Below are positions 1-11,748 of a stretch of 64,000 bases of DNA, piece after piece. Both the position numbers and the translations under genes were made by a program. This DNA is from Cannabis sativa (lineage: Eukaryota > Streptophyta > Magnoliopsida > Rosales > Cannabaceae), in the NCBI RefSeq assembly GCF_029168945.1, contig NC_083605.1, forward strand, positions 39,321,280 through 39,385,279. Direction: 5' to 3'. Numbering within the stretch: the stretch's first letter is position 1; every line of letters begins with the position of its first letter. The notes beneath the pieces are model-generated. The model did not search any database. It was not told where the DNA came from and was given only the letters and a program-made list of their open reading frames with translations.

Positions 1-399
1 AATCACTTAAACAATTAATTATTTTCCATTTAATAAATCATATAAAACAAAACACTAATGGGGAAAAAAGACCATTTTGCCCCTCCACCATAAAATCACA
101 TAATTCATACTAAAGGGGTATTTTTGGGACATTCTAAATTCCCGGCCATTCCCGACATTCCCAATGTCTAAAACCCGTCCCCAAAATACTAACATACTAA
201 GTTGTGATTTCTACTGAGCCAAACGCCGCGTTCCAAAATACCGGACACCGGAAATACGAAACATAAAAGCTACTGATGACATAATTATGCATATCTAAAT
301 TCCATAAATAACAATGATAAATTATTTAAATAGCTATAAATAATTTCCTGATTAACATAAATAACTGCTAATTTCCAAATTAACTAAGCGGGCTTTACA
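1..399 (-). mobile_element. Gypsy (Tekay-type) LTR, terminal fragment
   Basis: The stretch matches the right-hand end of the LTRs at 18476-20719 and 25682-27801, including the shared ending GGGCTTTACA at 390-399. The rest of the element lies left of the window. It interrupts a copia LTR: the next bases, GTAAA (400-404), continue into copia LTR sequence equivalent to about 12533, so GTAAA is the likely right copy of a 5-bp target duplication. Orientation is inferred from the full-length relative, whose genes lie on the minus strand. Confidence 0.85.
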
Positions 400-1482
400 G
401 TAAATCATCTATATAGAGGATCATTGATCACATTAGGATTATAACAATGGATAACTAATGACGTGTCTATATCGTGGAACATATAGAGCGTTTCTATATG
501 ACTCGGAGTGCAATTCCAAGTTCTAAGTGTGGATTCAATGAAGAATTAATAAGTTAGGGAATTTACTTGGTAAATTCGGTTCGACTTATTGGAAGCTCGG
601 TTATATAGACCCATGGTCCCCATACTAGTTGAGGCCATACTGCTTGTAAGACTCAGTTAATTGATTTTAATTAATCAATTATAATTCTAAAAGTTAGACT
701 ATGTCTACTTTATGAATTTTCACTAAGCAAGGGTAAAACAGTAAATAGAGAGTTTAAAGGGTATATTTATTAATTGGGAAACTTTGATTAGTTTTTATTA
801 ATAAATAAAATAAATGACAATATATTATTTAATAATTAATTATAGTTATTAAATAATTAGATTTGACATTTATGAAGTTGAAAGAGAGAATTGACAATTT
901 TGAGAAAATGGGAAACTAGAAATGATGAAATAGGAAAGTTTGAAAAGTGGAAGGATTTGTTTCCCTCAATGAATGGCCGGCCACTTAATGCTCCTATTTC
1001 TCATTTTATTTTTCATTTTTTAAATACCAAATAATTCAACTTTAACCCTATGTGGTATTCTATAAATAGAAGGTAAAGGCTTCAGGTTTGAGACAGACAT
1101 GTTACAGTTTATTCTCTCAAACACTATGAAACCGCCACTCTCTCTCTTTCTTTCTTCCTTCTCTGTTTTTCGAATTCCCTTGAGTGATGAGTAGTGCCCA
1201 CACACATCAAGTGGTATCTCAATCATAGTATGGAAGACTATGGAATTTCTACATCAAAGAAGGAGAAAAGAAGATCCGTGTTCGTATCTTGGTGATGCTC
1301 TGCTACAGAAAGGAATCAAGGGCTAGAGATCTGAACGGAAGGAGTCATATTATTCCGCTGCACCCACTGTAAGGTTTTCTAACTTTATATGTGTTTATTT
1401 TTATTGTTTTAGAATTCATATTAGGTTGTTAATCCAACATACTTGTTAGTAAATCTAGATCCTGGTAAAATAATTTCCAACA
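400..1482 (+). mobile_element. Copia LTR, 3' part (subfamily I)
   Basis: Aligns by eye to the second half of the complete LTR at 11749-13599 and ends in the family terminus TTTCCAACA at 1482. The 5' half is cut off by the gypsy LTR at 1-399. It carries the family's TATA box and a CT-rich tract after it. What follows is not a primer-binding site but mid-internal sequence, so about 4-5 kb was deleted at 1482/1483. Confidence 0.85.
1061..1070 (+). promoter_or_regulatory. TATA box of copia LTR
   Basis: TATAAATAGA lies about 420 bp before the LTR end and is followed within 70-100 bp by a CTCTCTCTC-rich stretch, a common layout for plant Pol II core promoters. The same box recurs at 13182, 28830, 37071, 38116, 48588, 50640 and 55464 in the other LTRs, so it is conserved across the family. 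Confidence 0.7.
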
Positions 1483-2414
1483 GTAAGTTCATCTCATTCG
1501 AAGATGGATGTACATTCAGGGGTGGGTATAATTTTTTGTTATATTCTTAAGACGATCATTCTAGTAATGGTGGAAAACCATTACGGTAAGTTGTTAACGA
1601 TCTTGCGAACTAATGGGGGTGGAGAAATATTTGGTAGATATGCAGTTCAAAGATCATTAAGTTGATTTTTTGAAATATATCCAAGCTTACCTCCCCAGAA
1701 ATTCGATATGCATATTGATGATAATATAAGGTCTATGATTAGTTACTAGTAATTGCCTAAGTCCTTCTAGGGATATACCCTAATGAAAGAAAATTTCAGA
1801 ATGATGGTATGGTTATGTACTTAGTGTAAACCATTACTAGATTCATGGATGACCTAATCTAAATCTTAAGAAAAGCTAGAACTGCTAACCCTAGTTTGTA
1901 TGTTTGTTAGCTATTCTAAGTGATTAGGGGTGGAGCATCCCATAGTCATTAGATTAGAAAGTGTTTGTTTTAACAAATACTACTTTTCTAAGAAAATGAC
2001 TAAATCTGAAAAACGCAGAAGCAAATAAATGAGATATTTTTTTCTTGATTCCAAAAGTGTTCTATCATCTTATTCTGTATACGATCGTCCCACTGCCTCT
2101 GTTGTCTTAACACAACCAAAGAGGACAATACCATTTAGTATTCTTAGACAAAATTCACGATACCTTGTCGTAGTGGGAGGGTTTCAAGGAACTTACCCTG
2201 TTATGACTTGGGAGACACTTGTGATTAAAATCCATCGTTAGTTTAAACATGTAATGGATTGTGAGAATAAGAAACTAAGAAGAAAAGCCAAGAGAACTAT
2301 GGTTAAAACCATTCATATGGAACAACCAAAAGTTTTCTATTACAAGGACAAGAAAGGAAATTTTTGTTAGTAGGTCTATTCAATGGACTTAACAAATCTT
2401 CCTGTTCCTAGTAT
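1483..2414 (+). pseudogene. Copia internal relic (integrase to IN/RT linker)
   Basis: Collinear with 9923-10870 of the neighbouring copia copy. It contains the degenerate integrase segment seen elsewhere in this family and, at 2029-2241, a 70-codon open stretch that recurs at 34454-34687 and 45935-46168 and probably derives from the linker between integrase and reverse transcriptase. Frames are broken throughout. The match stops at about 2414 and is followed by a 16-bp filler before the Athila/Tat-like LTR fragment. Confidence 0.65.
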
Positions 2415-2430
2415 TTTGTACTTCTTTCAT

Positions 2431-2779
2431 TTGGGATAATTGACTGCTTCAAATAAGTATCTCAAGCGGGATTAATAGTTTGATTGGAAACTTAAAATTA
2501 CATTGTTTAATAGGAATTAGGAATAATTTTTGAGGGTGGCGAATAACCTTTAACTAGTTTCTCATATCGTATTCTTTACTTTAAATTTGTTCTTTTCTTT
2601 AATTTTTATTTTTATTCTAATCTTCAAAACCCCTCTTTTTCCTAATTCTTACTAATTTGTGAATAATTGAATAAACATAGTTCTTGTGGGATCGACCCTT
2701 ACTTACGATTATACTAAAATAATTGGAAGTATTGGAATTAAAAAAATAGTAAATTTGTTGTGGCTTACGACACGCATCA
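2431..2779 (+). repeat. Left LTR remnant of Athila/Tat-type element
   Basis: Near-identical to the last 348 bp of the right LTR, ending GCATCA at 2779. The right copy has a small insertion, TAAAA, near 7281. The first roughly 1.1 kb of the LTR is missing. Confidence 0.85.
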
Positions 2780-2785
2780 AATTTT

Positions 2786-2799
2786 TGGCGCCGTTGCCA
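2786..2799 (+). promoter_or_regulatory. Primer-binding site, Athila/Tat type
   Basis: TGGCGCCGTTGCCA starts seven bases after the LTR end. This is the primer-binding motif usually found in plant Athila/Tat-group gypsy elements, generally attributed to tRNA-Asp. Confidence 0.8.
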
Positions 2800-3036
2800 A
2801 GGACTATTATTTTATTTTATTATTCATATTTAGTTTTTAGTATTTTTAAATTTTTTTTAAAAAAATAAAATTAGAAGAATAAATTATTAATTTTTTTTTT
2901 TTAAAAAAAAAAATCAAAATAAAAGATAGATATTTAAAGAAAAATTTATTAGAATTTTTTTTCTATTTTTTTTAATTTTTTTTACTAACTTGTGCTTCTA
3001 GTTGTGCTTTTAATTTGCAGATCTTCCTTTAGAAAC

Positions 3037-3669
3037 ATGGCGATGTACAATCAACAATACTATGATCCTTATTATACCTCGCCACAAGAGTATCAATATA
3101 ATCCCTACTATGACACTTACACATACAGTCAACAATCGGGAGATTATTCTAGCACTTCCTACAATGGAATTAATCAATATGTTCAACCAACTTCTTACTA
3201 TCCTCCTGTACTATCACCAGATCTAGAACGTGCTGTTATTGATATGAGCAACTCTTTGAAGGTTGCTACTTTGGAGATTAAACAAAATATGATACAGTCT
3301 CAGCAAAACTTTCAGAAAAATATGCAGATCTTTCAACAATCTCTACAAAAGTTAGAGAATCATGCGGAGTCAAGGGAAACATCTACAAGTAAATATGAAA
3401 TTCAATGTTCGAACATTATGCCTTCACAAGTAGAGAGTGATCCAATAGAGAATGTCAGTGGCATCACTGTCCAAAGTGGTATACAACTTGAATCACCACA
3501 CCAAGAAGTTAATGATTTGATTCCAAGTCATGAAGTTAGAAATTCATCCCTTGAAGAGTCATCTCCACCAAAGGTTGAATCTCCTACTTTAGTTGGTCCA
3601 CCATCACTGAAAAAAGTCATACAAACCAATTGTACCAACTTATGTCCCTCCTCCACCTTTTCCAAGTAG
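3037..3669 (+). pseudogene. gag N-terminal part, Athila/Tat-type
   Basis: The reading frame from ATG at 3037 (MAMYNQQYYDPYY) gives 210 residues rich in Tyr, Gln and Pro at the start, then a probable coiled region around residues 50-110 with many Gln, Lys and Asn (NFQKNMQIFQQSLQKLE), then an acidic Ser-rich tail. The frame is open further upstream, but the ATG GCG ATG context fits the start best. It ends at TAG 3667-3669. The next frame carries the expected continuation (PPPPFPSRLKKSKKEE, about 3642-3690), so an indel near 3620-3640 split one gag-protease gene in two. Zinc knuckles are not seen. The function would be capsid formation. Confidence 0.7.
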
Positions 3670-4333
3670 ATTGAAAAAATCAAAGAAAGAGGAGCCCATT
3701 ATGGAGATCCTAGAGACTCTTCCTAATATTGAGGTAAAAATTCCATGTCTTGAGGAAATCAAAGAAGAGACTCATTGTGCTAACATTCTTAAGGAGTTGT
3801 GTCCAAAGGAGAAAAAGTTGAATGGAGGTGAGAAAGTAAGTGTGGGGGAGAATGAGAATGTTGCTGTTCTCAAAAGAAAGTTGTTGCCTGTGACAAGTAC
3901 AATACAATGCACCATTAGTAAAACCAGGTTTGATCATTGCATGATAGATTTAGGAGCAATTATTAATAGTAATATGTCTTATTCTAATTTTGCTTCTTTA
4001 AGTCTTGGTCCATCAAGAAAATTTCAGGTTTTTATTCAATTGACTGATCAAACTAATGCTTATCCTTTAGGGATAGTTAAAGATATTTTTGTGCAGGCTT
4101 ATGGACTTGTCATTCCAGGTGATTCCTACATAATTGAGATGGAAGATGAGGGTGATCCCAATCCTACATCAACTCTATTTGGGAGACCCTTCTTACTCAC
4201 TGTGAGTGAGAAGTTGGATACAAAAGCATGGATACTTAAAATGGAATTTGATGGTGAAACACTCAAATTCGACGTGTTAGATTCCATTCATAAATACATA
4301 AAGAATGTGTCTTTGTTAGAAGACCCAACGTGA
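3640..4333 (+). pseudogene. gag tail plus retropepsin-like protease, Athila/Tat-type
   Basis: The second frame of the split gene is open through 3671-4333. Visible features are the lysine-rich SRLKKSKKEE linker, the segment LKELCPKEKKLNGGEKVSVG typical of this family, and an aspartic protease domain with active-site triad D-L-G in MIDLGAIINS (Asp codon 3947-3949). A flap-like region and the closing LFGRPFLLTV motif (about 4178-4208) follow. It ends FDVLDSIHKY...EDPT with TGA. In related elements the active site reads DLGASIN; Ile replaces Ser here. After the stop comes a leader (GTCGAGCTAACGACGTTAAA) also usual after this gene in the family. No polymerase follows. Confidence 0.75.
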
Positions 4334-5849
4334 AGATCACATGAGCACAACATGCAGTCGAGCTAACGACGTTAAACAAAGCAACCTTACGGGAGTTTTT
4401 CTTACCCTTTTTCTTTTTATTTTGCATTGATTTTATTTGGTTGAGCCTTGAGGACAATGCTTATATTAAGTGTGGGGGGAGATTAACTGTCGTGTCTATC
4501 CAATTTTTTTTTAGTTGTTTAATTGTTTATTTGCTTATTTTTATCGTTTTTTTTAGTTTATATTAATTTTTCTTGCTTTAATTTTAGTAAGTATGAATTG
4601 AATGAAATTCTGTTGACAATGATTGCTCGTGTTTGATATGTGTTTTTACTTTGATGTGTTATGCATGGTCTTAGGGAAAATAATTTTGTTGATGATGAAA
4701 TTCTAGTTATAGTTCTAGGAATATGATAGATTCTCATGATTTGTGTACTTAACTCATGATTAATTACTACTCAAACTTGATTTTTTTAAAAAAACTTTTG
4801 CACATCAATTGAATAATCATATTTGCTAATGTTTGGAAAGATGAATGCATGTTTGATTTTTAATTTAAAGTCTCAACCACTCTAGAACTTGTTTGATAAT
4901 CATTTGATGCGAAATTAATAAATTATACATGATTTTGAGATATGATATAGGCAATTTTTTTTTGATCGATTGAGCTTTTCAAGCCTACCCTATTTGTCAA
5001 ATCCTTAGTTTTACCCAATTTGAGCCTAAATGTTGACATCTTTATTTTTTCTTTTTAACCCTATACAATAACCTTTGAGCCTAAAAAAAAATCCTTATCC
5101 ATCCTTTTTCACACCATAGTATATTGATGCTATATGTATTTGTAAAGGTGTGAGAGTTTTGTTGATGAGAAAATATTCATGTTTATGTATATGTGATGAT
5201 GAAAAAAAAAATATTATTCCCTTAGAATGAATGTTTGCAAGTTGTAAGTATTTCATTAAAAAAAATCAATGAAAACATAAATGAATACTTGCAACAATTT
5301 AAGTGTGGGGGAATAGTAAGTGTTATGGAAAAAAAAAAAAAAAGATATAAGATTGAATTGTTGAGGAGACTGATAAGGGAATATAAATAGGAATTATTTG
5401 AGAGAATGTGGTATATGCATGCTATGATGTGATTTGAGCCTAAATTAACCTTCCCTATCTACCTTTCACCCTAGCCTTACATTATAAGCCTATAAAGTCC
5501 TATTGATCTTTAGATTGTGTGTAATTACATTAGTAGAGAATGGTTTGATAATTAAGCTTATGGAGTAGATTTTTGTTGAAATACATATTTATTTTGAGAC
5601 AAACATTGATTATTGACATGCGTGAACTAATTTGAATGTTAGTAGTATTATGATTTGATTGCACACACACACAAAAAAAAAATAGGTTTGAAAAGTAATT
5701 TATCTTGAGTTGAAATTCTAATGATTGAAGAGTTTGGATTTTCTTAGACTTATAAGTGGATGTACAATTTTTGAAACTAAAATTATTTTTCATAAAGACC
5801 GATTTGTTTAAGTATCATTCATTAACTTACTCGAGGACGAGCAAGAGTC
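4334..5849 (+). other. Non-coding interior of Athila/Tat-type element
   Basis: About 1.5 kb with no supportable gene. It contains AAGTGTGGGGGGA at 4468-4480 and AAGTGTGGGGGA at 5301-5312, copies of the polypurine-tract sequence at 5850-5861, spaced 0.5-0.8 kb apart. Long A/T runs are otherwise the main feature. Confidence 0.7.
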
Positions 5850-5869
5850 AAGTGTGGGGGAAGGGAATT
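5850..5869 (+). promoter_or_regulatory. Polypurine tract before right LTR
   Basis: AAGTGTGGGGGAAGGGAATT lies directly before TGATGAG, the LTR start. The preceding CTCGAGGACGAGCAAGAG (5831-5848) is also characteristic of the 3' end of these elements. Confidence 0.75.
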
Positions 5870-7321
5870 TGATGAGTCCATATTTATCTTATAAATATGA
5901 TTAATTTATTTATTAATATTCTTAAATTGATTCTTTAAATTATTGATTTGTGTGATTTTAATTTGTTAGGTTATTTTAAATACTATTCATCCATTTAGAG
6001 TCTTTTGGAGGGATTTTAACATATTTTGGTGGAAAATAATGGAAGTCGGCGAGCTTGATTGTACAAGGCGGAACTTAATGGCAAATTCAGACGAACTTAA
6101 AGGGAGAATTGGACTTGGAGCTCAACATAAAAGTTTTAGATCTTGTTCTTAGCTTTCCGGAACATCTTGAATCGTCCAATTCCAAGTAATATTGAGAGAG
6201 TTAAGGCCATAATACTATCAGTCGTCGCAGCAGGAAATTTCTAAAAAAAAAAGATAGCGAAAATAAAGATAAACTTTCAAAAAGAGTTGCGATTTTTTTA
6301 TCTTTTGTTTAAAAGATGAGTTATCTTTATCCGAGATATTTCCTAATACTATTATAAATAGAATCCTAATTCTAAGAGGATTTATCTATCCACTATAAAT
6401 AGAATCCTAATTCTAATAGGATTCAACTAACTTTCCTATTACTATAAATAAGACCTCTTAGACTACAAATGGAGTAGAATCCAAAAACTACAAATTAAAT
6501 ATTATGATTTTTATTAAGGTCTAGCTCTGAGTAGTTTTCTTTTAGTTAAGGGTTATTTCAAAACCCGAAACATGAATTCTTAATTTCATTATTGCATGTT
6601 AATTTTTAGTTTCCATTATATCAAATTGCTTCTATTCTTCTATGTTCAATGTCATGATTATTGTTTTAATCTTGTTTAGATGGCCACTAAATTAGGTTTT
6701 ACTTTAATTTACCGTCATCTTAGGATTACTATTCACCTAATAGTCTAGGATTCTAAGTGTTTGTGACAAATTGCAATTTTTATTTGTGATGAAGAATAGA
6801 ACCTAGGTTAAATGAATTATATGCTTCATTGATTTGTTGCCTAGATTAGTCTATCTCCATCAATCTCAATGCTTTATCTAAGTTAAATAAATTGCATGCT
6901 TCATGGATTTACTGCTTTAGGTAAATGAGTTAATTATTGAGCGTTTCACCTTGATTACATACAATAGGGGGATTGGGATAATTGACTGTTTCAGCGTTAT
7001 CTGCGGGATTAATAGTTTGATTGGAAACTGAAAATTACATTCTTTAATAAGAATTAGGAATAATTGTTGAGGGTGGCGAATAACCTTTAACTAGTTTCTC
7101 ATATCGTATTCTTTACTTTAAATTTGTTCTTTTCTTTAATTTTTATTTTTATTCTAATCTTCAAAACCCCTCTTTTTCCTAATTCTTACTAATTTGTGAA
7201 TAATTGAATAAACATAGTTCTTGTGGGATCGACCCTTACTTACGATTATACTAAAATAATTGGAAGTATTGGAATTAAAATAAAAAAATAGTAAATTTGT
7301 TGTGGCTTACGACACGCATCA
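5870..7321 (+). repeat. Right LTR of Athila/Tat-type element
   Basis: Starts TGATGAGTCC and ends CGCATCA, about 1452 bp. Contains two close copies of an ACTATAAATAGAATCC unit (6350-6410) that supply TATA-like boxes. No genes. Confidence 0.75.
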
Positions 7322-9840
7322 CTGAACCCAGCTCCCCCTCACATGAACTACCCCAATTGTGGAGGCCCATTTGCCTTATTTAAATAATTGTATTAGTTTA
7401 ATTATATTAGTCTAACCTCATTAAAATTGAATTAGCAACATAATTAACTTTTAAAATATATGAAATTTATTTTTCATGTAATATTTTAAAGTTAATTTTA
7501 GAAAAACACTTAGTTAATGATATATATATTCTAGATAGTCATTTCTAGTACTAATTATTATTTCTAATATTAATTAGGAAAATATCATAGATTGTGAAAT
7601 TAATTGTTTCATAATTAATTTTGGTACAATCTAAGTTTAGTATATTTTCCTAGTATTAAACTAGAATTAATAATTAAGTTTCCTCTATACTTAATTATTT
7701 ACTTCTTGAATGTAATACATTTAATTAAATTGAAAATCTCAATACTTAAGTTGATTTTCATCATGATACTTAAATATTGTTATTTTCATGTTATTTAATT
7801 AAAGTTGAAAATTAATTTAAGTTTGGAATCTTATTTTAGAATAACTTAAATTTGAATAATTTTTCAAAATATATTTTATTTTATTTTATTAATCATTTTT
7901 CAAAGTTTCAAAATTGCATCTCTTTAATGCAGAAATTTCAAATTTTATTCGAAAAATAGATTAAAGTTGAAAATTATTTATTTAATTTTGGACCAACTTA
8001 AATCATTAATTTTTTTTTCATTTAATGATTAATTAAAATAAATTAACTAAAATATATTATAATTAGAAATTGAATTAATTAGTCCATGAAAGTCTAGATA
8101 TATATTATCTGTTTTGCTTGAAGTATTTTACTAGTGTATTTAATTAAATAGAAATTAATATTTAAGTTGATTTTTTAATCATGATACTTAAATATTTGAA
8201 ATTTTTCTTAGATATTTAATTAAATAAGAAAATTATATTTTTTGTTGAAAATTAATTTTTATTAATTTTGGGCCAACATAAAATTAGAGTAATTTTCCAC
8301 GATTTATTTTTATTTTATTTTAAAGCATTTTTGAAAGTTGTATTATTATACACTTCATTTTTCGAAAATGCAATATATATTTATAGAAAATTAAATTTGA
8401 GTTGTAAATTAATTTAAATTAATTTTGAAACAACTTAAATTGAATAATTTTCTAAATATTTATTAAAATTATTACTAAGATGGAAATAATTCACGTTATT
8501 TTCATATCTATCTAAGTATAATTTATAAATATTAAATTAAAATTTAAATTTAGAATTTTTCATTCTAAATTGGAAATTTTAATTAAATAAATATATATTT
8601 AAAATAAATTGATTAAAATAAATATGAGAAAAAAATACAACCTTCATTAAATAATGAGCTTTATTATTATCAGGATATTCGATCTCCATTGTTGGTTTTA
8701 CATAGTTATTGTTTTAGTGAGTAATCCTCCCTAATGGAGGAACGTTCATTAGCAAGTTAGCACCGTTTAATCTCGAAAGATAAGTAATCTTGTCAGTTTT
8801 TTATATAGTTTATGATCACCCTAATGGTGGCGACTGTATAAGACTTGCAAGAATATGAAACAATGGTGGAAGCTCATAAGATAGAATAGCCTTGACTCTC
8901 ACCTAAACGGGACAACGTGAATTCACATCTTGATCAAATAAAAGGTTGCTAGAATGTTGATCATTTTAGATGAGCTGAAAACTCTATTCAATGAATGGTA
9001 GCTTTGACTCTCGCCTAAATGGGACACTGATATCAGTTTGCTGAAAACCTTGGAAATTATTTAGGATTGTATGTTTTAGTATTTTCACTTGTCATTCCTA
9101 CTTGCTATGTGCTTCATAATTTCTGAATTGTGTATGAATATGTATTGAACCATGTTATTTTCTTTTATTAAATTGTAGTTTAATTTTGAATCTTCATTGT
9201 TGGTCTAACTTGGTTTGTTTTTCTAATGAGATAAATTCCTAATGGATTTTCACCATTAGACTAACATAATAGTGTTAGATCTCGAAATATAAATATTGTA
9301 TATGCAACATCTAGCTGTTCATCAATTGATGACACCTTAGACTAGTATTTTACAATATGAAACAAGAAGATTGTATAAATAAGATTACTTTGACTCTCGC
9401 TAATCGGAGCATCGTTGGATTCTTATTTAAAACGAAATTATCCTAATTCCTCTTAGCTTATTCATTTCGAATTAGCTTAATGACATATCATTGGATGAAT
9501 GGTCTATAAATCATATAAAGTCTTATTTTCTCTTAAGAAATTAGATGACGCATATGATTATATTCCCAGAATTCTATCCCAAAATGATATAAATTCTCAA
9601 TCTTAGATGTCTCCTACTTGTATAGGCAAATCATAGAGTTAGATTAGTAGTGGTGGTCCAAGAAAGAGTTATTAATTATACGATTACACTTTCACAAGTG
9701 TTTAATAACCATTTTCTATCAATGGATTCAAACTGTATGAGTTTAGTATTCTGTGACAACAATCCACTTGCACTATTCTAAGAACTCTTTGATGTAACTA
9801 ACCTAAGTCATCAAAAGATACAACCACATTTTTTATAAAT

Positions 9841-10203
9841 CTATGGCATTTGTATCTTGTTCATAGTGGTTTTGACAAGATCATTCTCTGCAAAGAGTTA
9901 ATATGCCTATATCCACTGAAATTAAGTTCATCTCATTCGAAGATGGATGTACATTCAGGGGTGGATATGAGTTTTCGTTGTATTCTTAAAATGATCACTC
10001 TAGATTTTACCTTACGCAAAAGAAATTTTAAATGTTTGAAAAAAATTCATGAATTTCTAGCAATGGTAAGTGGTTTAAGATCTTGCGAACTGATAGGGGT
10101 GGAGAAAAAGTTAGTAGATATGCAGTTCAAAGATCATTATTTTGATTTTGAATTATATCCAAACTTACCCCCCCCCCCCCAAGAAATTCGAGTTGCATAT
10201 TGA
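9841..10203 (+). pseudogene. Copia pre-integrase and integrase core relic
   Basis: The translation at 9843-9930 reads WHLYLVHSGFDKI, matching the GAG-pre-integrase signature (WHLRLGH..FD/LD.I) with the zinc-binding His context partly altered. Downstream, at 10080-10140, the DNA of the copia SDRGGEY...QF integrase motif is recognisable as CTGATAGGGGTGGAGAA followed by ATGCAGTTCAAAGATCAT, but the reading frame slips between them. An 11-base C run at 10169-10179 is another slip. Equivalent relics occur at 33770-34135 and 45260-45625. Confidence 0.65.
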
Positions 10204-11089
10204 TGATTAGTTACTAGTCGTTACCTAAATCCTTCTATGGAAATAAAATTTCAGAATGATGCAATGGTTGTATACTTAATGTAAATCCTTACTAGATTCA
10301 TGGATCACCTTATCTAAATCTTAAGAAAAGCTAGAACTGCTAACCCTAGTTTGTATGTTTGTTAGCTATTCTAAGTGATTAGGGGTGGAGCATCCCATAG
10401 TCATTAGATAAGAAAGTGTTTGTTTAAACAAATACTACTTTTCTAAGAAAATTACTAAGTCTGAAAATAAAGTAGCAAATAAAGGAGATAACATTTTTCT
10501 CGATTCCAAAAGTGTTCTATCATCTTATTCTTTACAAGATGACCCCACTGCCTCTGTTGTCTTAACACAACCGAAGAGGTCAATACCATTTAGTTTTCTT
10601 AGACATAATTCACGATACCTTGTCGTAGTGGGAGAGTTTCAAGGAACTTTACCTTCTCAGGACTTGGAAGAAACTAGTGATTAAAATCCATTGTGAGTTT
10701 AAACAAGTAATGGATTGTCAAGATAAGAAACTAAGAAGAAAGCCAATAGGACTATGGTTTGATCGATTCACATGGAGTAACCTAAAGTTTTCTGTTACAA
10801 GGACATGAAAGGAAATTTTTGTTAATAAGTCTGTTCAATGGACTTAACAAAAACTTCCTGTTCCTAGTATTATAGGTTTGACTTTATCTAAACCTATGGC
10901 TTGTGGTATACCTGGTAATTACTTACTCTAATGCAAGCATAAGATGCTGAAGCATAATCTTTTCAATGACAATATATAGAAGCTTCACAACTTCTTAGAT
11001 ATAGATTTTATTCATCGAAGGAAAAGTTTCAACTATTCCAGAAAAGATAAAGCCATGAAAGAATTTCTTAAATCAACAGTGAGAGGTCT

Positions 11090-11640
11090 CAGATATGCTT
11101 TAGTATGCCTTAGACAAGACACCTGTTGTTGAGTGGGAGTAATGAGTAAGTATCAGATTAATCCAGGAGAAGAACATTGGAAGACAATCAAGTAAATCTT
11201 AAGATTAAGAAGAGGAACTATATGTTAGTCGCTAAGGGTGTGTTTAAAACTCTTAGACAACACCACATCAGATTTCGAGATTTGCCTCTGTGCTAGAAAG
11301 TCTACTGATAGGATGGTGATTACTCTGTGGGTGGAGTAGTGATTTTGGAGAAATGTCAAAACCTATCTGAAATCTCTTAGTCTACTAGAAAGAGACTAAT
11401 GTTAAAAGTTGCAGGAAAGATACTTATTCAGTCTAAGGAAAGTTCTATACATTTGTGGTACTGTTCCAACTTGCCTTAACTGCTAGGGTTACTTCCTGAA
11501 TAACCAAGAAGTAGTTGCCAAAAGTATAGAATCCAGTATCCCAAGAGAGTAGACATAAAGAGAGGAATTTCACATTATCACGGATTTAGTGATTAAGGAA
11601 GAGTAATAGTGGAGAAGAGGTTGTGTTTAATTCAACCTCT
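11090..11640 (+). pseudogene. Copia reverse transcriptase/RNase H relic
   Basis: Three-frame reading gives LRYALVCLRQDTCC, then TGA (11130-11132), then VGVMSKYQINPGEEHWKTIK. This matches the copia RT-RNase H junction (MYAM.CTRPDI.YAVG..SRYQ.NPG..HW). Further on, pieces of the RNase H domain and of the ERN/KYH..R segment near the polyprotein end (11555-11590) are visible. The same TGA is present in the other two copies at 35064-35066 and 46544-46546. Confidence 0.7.
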
Positions 11641-11748
11641 CAGATCCTATTGCGAGGAGTTTACTACTATTACACTTGATTGGTATATCAAGGTGTTAAT
11701 GATTATTTGAAATGCACTTTTTGTTTTATATTAGTGCAAGTGGGAGTT

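Larger units (their letters stand above)
2431..7321 (+). mobile_element. Athila/Tat-type gag-protease LTR element, 5'-truncated
   Basis: A direct repeat links 2431-2779 with 6974-7321, giving a right LTR of 5870-7321 (TGATGAG...CGCATCA) and a left LTR lacking about 1.1 kb of its 5' end. The primer-binding site TGGCGCCGTTGCC follows the left LTR, as in Athila/Tat gypsy elements. Coding capacity stops after the protease; no reverse transcriptase, RNase H or integrase is visible, so it is non-autonomous. The right flank (7322 on) is copia internal sequence equivalent to about 30740. The left flank corresponds to a different copia position, so no TSD can be read and a deletion or rearrangement removed the left end. 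Confidence 0.85.
7322..11748 (+). mobile_element. Copia-B internal region (3' part), degenerate
   Basis: Collinear with the interiors of Copia-2 (from about 30740) and Copia-1 (from about 39938). The first 1.3 kb is AT-rich and non-coding. 8676-9450 holds a conserved duplicated non-coding module. From about 9841 to 11700 relics of integrase, reverse transcriptase and RNase H appear in order, all broken by stops and indels. It ends in the polypurine tract AAGTGGGAGTT (11738-11748). The beginning of the element is lost at the junction with the Athila/Tat-type element. Confidence 0.8.
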
